Assembly (NCBI GenBank): GCA_963733915.1
Contig: CAVTEP010000004.1
Span: 1-64,000 of the forward strand
DNA length: 64,000 nucleotides
Direction: 5' to 3'
Source: Sulfomarinibacter sp963733915
GTDB taxonomy: Bacteria; Acidobacteriota; Thermoanaerobaculia; Thermoanaerobaculales; Sulfomarinibacteraceae
Shown piece by piece: positions 62,172-64,000 of this stretch. A program made the translations under genes and the position numbers. The notes beneath the pieces were generated by a model. The model saw only the letters and a list, made by a program, of their open reading frames with translations, had not been told where the DNA came from and searched no databases. Within the stretch, counting starts at the first letter, position 1. The number at the start of each line of letters is the position of its first letter.

Positions 62172-64000
62172 GCTCTCGAGGTGCCGGGTGAGCTCGTCGA
62201 TGAGCTCGACCGCCGCCTCCGGGATATTCGTTCCCGGCCCGAAAATGAAAGCGGCCCCGGCCTCTCGCAGCGTCTCGTGGTCGTCGGGAGGAATCACGCC
62301 GCCGACCACGATCACGATGTCGGGCCTCCCGAGACGAACCAGCTCCTGTTTGAGCTGTGGCACCAGTGTCAGGTGGCCGGCCGCAAGCGACGAAACTCCG
62401 ACCACGTGCACGTCGTTCTCCACCGCCTGGCGGGCGGTCTCCTCGGGAGTGGTGAACATGGGCCCGATGTCGACGTCGAAACCGAGGTCGGCAAAGGCGG
62501 TGGCGATCACCTTCTGCCCCCGGTCGTGGCCATCCTGGCCGACCTTGGCGACCAGGATGCGCGGCCTCCTGCCATCGCGTTTGGCAAAGGCGTCGGTCAT
62601 GGCGCGGGCCTTCTTGACGTCCTCCATGCTCTCTCCCACCTCTTGAGAGTACACCCCCGTGATGGCCTGGATCGATGCCCGGTGCCGACCGAAGACCGTC
62701 TCCAGAGCGTCCGAGATCTCACCCACGGTGGCCTTGGCGCGGGCCGCCTCGACCGCTGCTGCCAGGAGATTGCCGACTCCGGTGCTCGCGACCAGGGTCA
62801 GTTCGTTGAGGGTGGCCTCGACAGAAGTACTGTCGCGCTCGGCGCGAAGCTCCTCGAGTCGCGTGACCTGTGCCGAGTAGACGGCGGTGTTGTCGACCTT
62901 GAGGACTTCGACCTCCTCGTCCGATCCGGATTTGTAGCGGTTGAGACCGACGATGGTCTGGCGTCCCGAGTCGATCCTGGCCTGGGTGCGGGCGGCCGCC
63001 TCTTCAATGCGTCTCTTCGGCAGGCCTTCGGCGATGGCTTTCGCCATGCCGCCAAGCCTTTCGACCTCGCGGATGTGGGTCCAGGCGCGGTGGGCGAGGT
63101 CGTGGGTCAGCCGCTCGACGAAATACGATCCGCCCCAGGGATCGGCCACCCGGCAGATCCCGGTCTCCTCCTGAAGCTGGATCTGGGTGTTGCGGGCGAT
63201 GCGGGCCGAAAAATCGGTCGGCAGGGCGAGGGCCTCGTCGAGCGAGTTGGTGTGGAGCGACTGAGTGTGGCCAAAGGCCGCGGCCAGGGCCTCGATCGAG
63301 GTCCGGATGACGTTGTTGTACGGGTCCTGGGCGGTGAGGCTCCACCCCGAGGTCTGGCAGTGGGTGCGCAGGGCCAGGGAGCGGGGGTCGGAGGCCCCGA
63401 AACGCCGCATGATCTCGGCCCACAGAAGCCGTGCCGCGCGCAGCTTGGCGATCTCCATGAAATGATTCATGCCGATCGCCCAGAAGAAGGAGATCCGCGG
63501 CGCGAAGGAGTCAACGTCGAGGCCCGCTTCGATACCGGTGCGAACATACTCGATGCCGTCGGCCAGGGTGTAAGCGAGCTCGAGGTCGAGGGTCGCGCCG
63601 GCCTCCTGCATGTGGTAGCCCGAGATGGAGATCGAGTTGAAGCGGGGCATGCGGTCCGAGGTGAAGCGAAAGATGTCGGCGACGATTCGCATCGAGGGTT
63701 CGGGCGGATAGATGTAGGTGTTGCGGACCATGAACTCCTTGAGGATGTCGTTCTGGATGGTCCCCTTGAGCTCCTCCGGCTTGACCCCCTGCTCCTCAGC
63801 GGCGACGATGTAGAGCGCCAGCACCGGCAGCACCGCACCGTTCATGGTCATCGACACGCTGACATCGCCGAGCGGTATCCCGTCGAACAGCACCCGCATA
63901 TCGAGGATCGAGTCGACCGCCACGCCGGCCATGCCGACGTCACCGCGTACGCGCGGGTTGTCCGAGTCATAGCCGCGGTGGGTTGGGAGGTCGAAGGCGA
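62166..64000 (-). CDS. scpA: Methylmalonyl-CoA mutase, catalytic subunit, 5' end outside the window
   Basis: At least 611 C-terminal codons are present; the frame runs in from the right edge as AFDLPTHRGYDSDNPRVRGD. The (beta/alpha)8 substrate domain includes SMTMNGAVLPVLALYIVAAE, SISGYHMQEAGATLDLELAY and ARNTQIQLQEETGI. The C-terminal B12-binding domain has the DxHxxG cobalt-ligand motif in VAKVGQDGHDRGQKV, then VVGVSSLAAGH and GGVIPPDD. It converts methylmalonyl-CoA and succinyl-CoA in propionate metabolism, needing adenosylcobalamin and the MeaB GTPase. Confidence 0.97.
   Translation of the reverse strand, partial: AFDLPTHRGYDSDNPRVRGDVGMAGVAVDSILDMRVLFDGIPLGDVSVSMTMNGAVLPVLALYIVAAEEQGVKPEELKGTIQNDILKEFMVRNTYIYPPEPSMRIVADIFRFTSDRMPRFNSISISGYHMQEAGATLDLELAYTLADGIEYVRTGIEAGLDVDSFAPRISFFWAIGMNHFMEIAKLRAARLLWAEIMRRFGASDPRSLALRTHCQTSGWSLTAQDPYNNVIRTSIEALAAAFGHTQSLHTNSLDEALALPTDFSARIARNTQIQLQEETGICRVADPWGGSYFVERLTHDLAHRAWTHIREVERLGGMAKAIAEGLPKRRIEEAAARTQARIDSGRQTIVGLNRYKSGSDEEVEVLKVDNTAVYSAQVTRLEELRAERDSTSVEATLNELTLVASTGVGNLLAAAVEAARAKATVGEISDALETVFGRHRASIQAITGVYSQEVGESMEDVKKARAMTDAFAKRDGRRPRILVAKVGQDGHDRGQKVIATAFADLGFDVDIGPMFTTPEETARQAVENDVHVVGVSSLAAGHLTLVPQLKQELVRLGRPDIVIVVGGVIPPDDHETLREAGAAFIFGPGTNIPEAAVELIDELTRHLESR

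Overview
This 64 kb window reads as a high-GC, Gram-negative chromosomal segment, most likely from the Acidobacteriota (Thermoanaerobaculia/Holophagae-like). The inference rests on tandem serine/threonine kinases fused to winged-helix and TolB/PD40 propeller domains, many lipoproteins, a TonB receptor and porin, and ordinary housekeeping genes (topA, valS, methylmalonyl-CoA mutase). No 16S rRNA or tRNA gene was seen, so the taxonomy is an inference. Eight loci carry single-base reading-frame breaks and a ninth carries several, some at homopolymers. This suggests an unpolished draft assembly, although real decay cannot be excluded.

Layout. 1-5.4 kb: D-aminoacylase-like lipoprotein, a small-ORF/nucleotidyltransferase pair, an HTH-HATPase regulator, and a GSU2403-type nucleotidyltransferase behind a palindromic operator. 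5.4-14.6 kb: three tandem kinase-propeller receptors with four orphan kinase N-terminal stubs at the junctions. 14.6-18.2 kb: sulfur-relay operon (YeeE/YedE transporter, TusA, DsrE-like and three small proteins) facing a c-type cytochrome. 18.2-28.4 kb: signalling genes: FHA-GAF-SpoIIE phosphatase, PrsW-like protease, metalloprotease-propeller, a membrane protein with 28 twelve-residue repeats next to an ECF sigma/anti-sigma pair, and an RsbV/RsbW-like partner switch. 28.5-34.4 kb: topA and valS. 34.5-43 kb: FG-GAP lipoprotein, sulfatase-fold protein, ParS/RES toxin-antitoxin with broken toxin, a heavily disrupted TAT phosphodiesterase, and a PolB-like exonuclease. 43-49.4 kb: small metabolic genes and an IS200-type element that sits beside a truncated VOC gene. 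49.4-64 kb: TonB receptor, amidohydrolase, a 184-bp inverted-repeat element, a cobalamin riboswitch with terminator, btuF-btuD-btuC, porin, meaB, an LssY-domain lipoprotein, and methylmalonyl-CoA mutase running off the right edge. Cobalamin import and a B12-dependent mutase with its GTPase chaperone make this a coherent B12 neighbourhood.

The most unusual feature is non-coding. From about 20 kb onward, nearly every gap between genes holds tandem arrays of roughly 8-bp units. Several sequence families share this period: GTTAGAAC, GGAATTAG, GAAATCCG, AACTCAAA, GGGGAAAA. They are often arranged as inverted pairs around G-rich blocks that could form quadruplexes. At least seven genes take their stop codon from inside an AACGTT-type array, usually as CGT-TAG or CGT-TAA.
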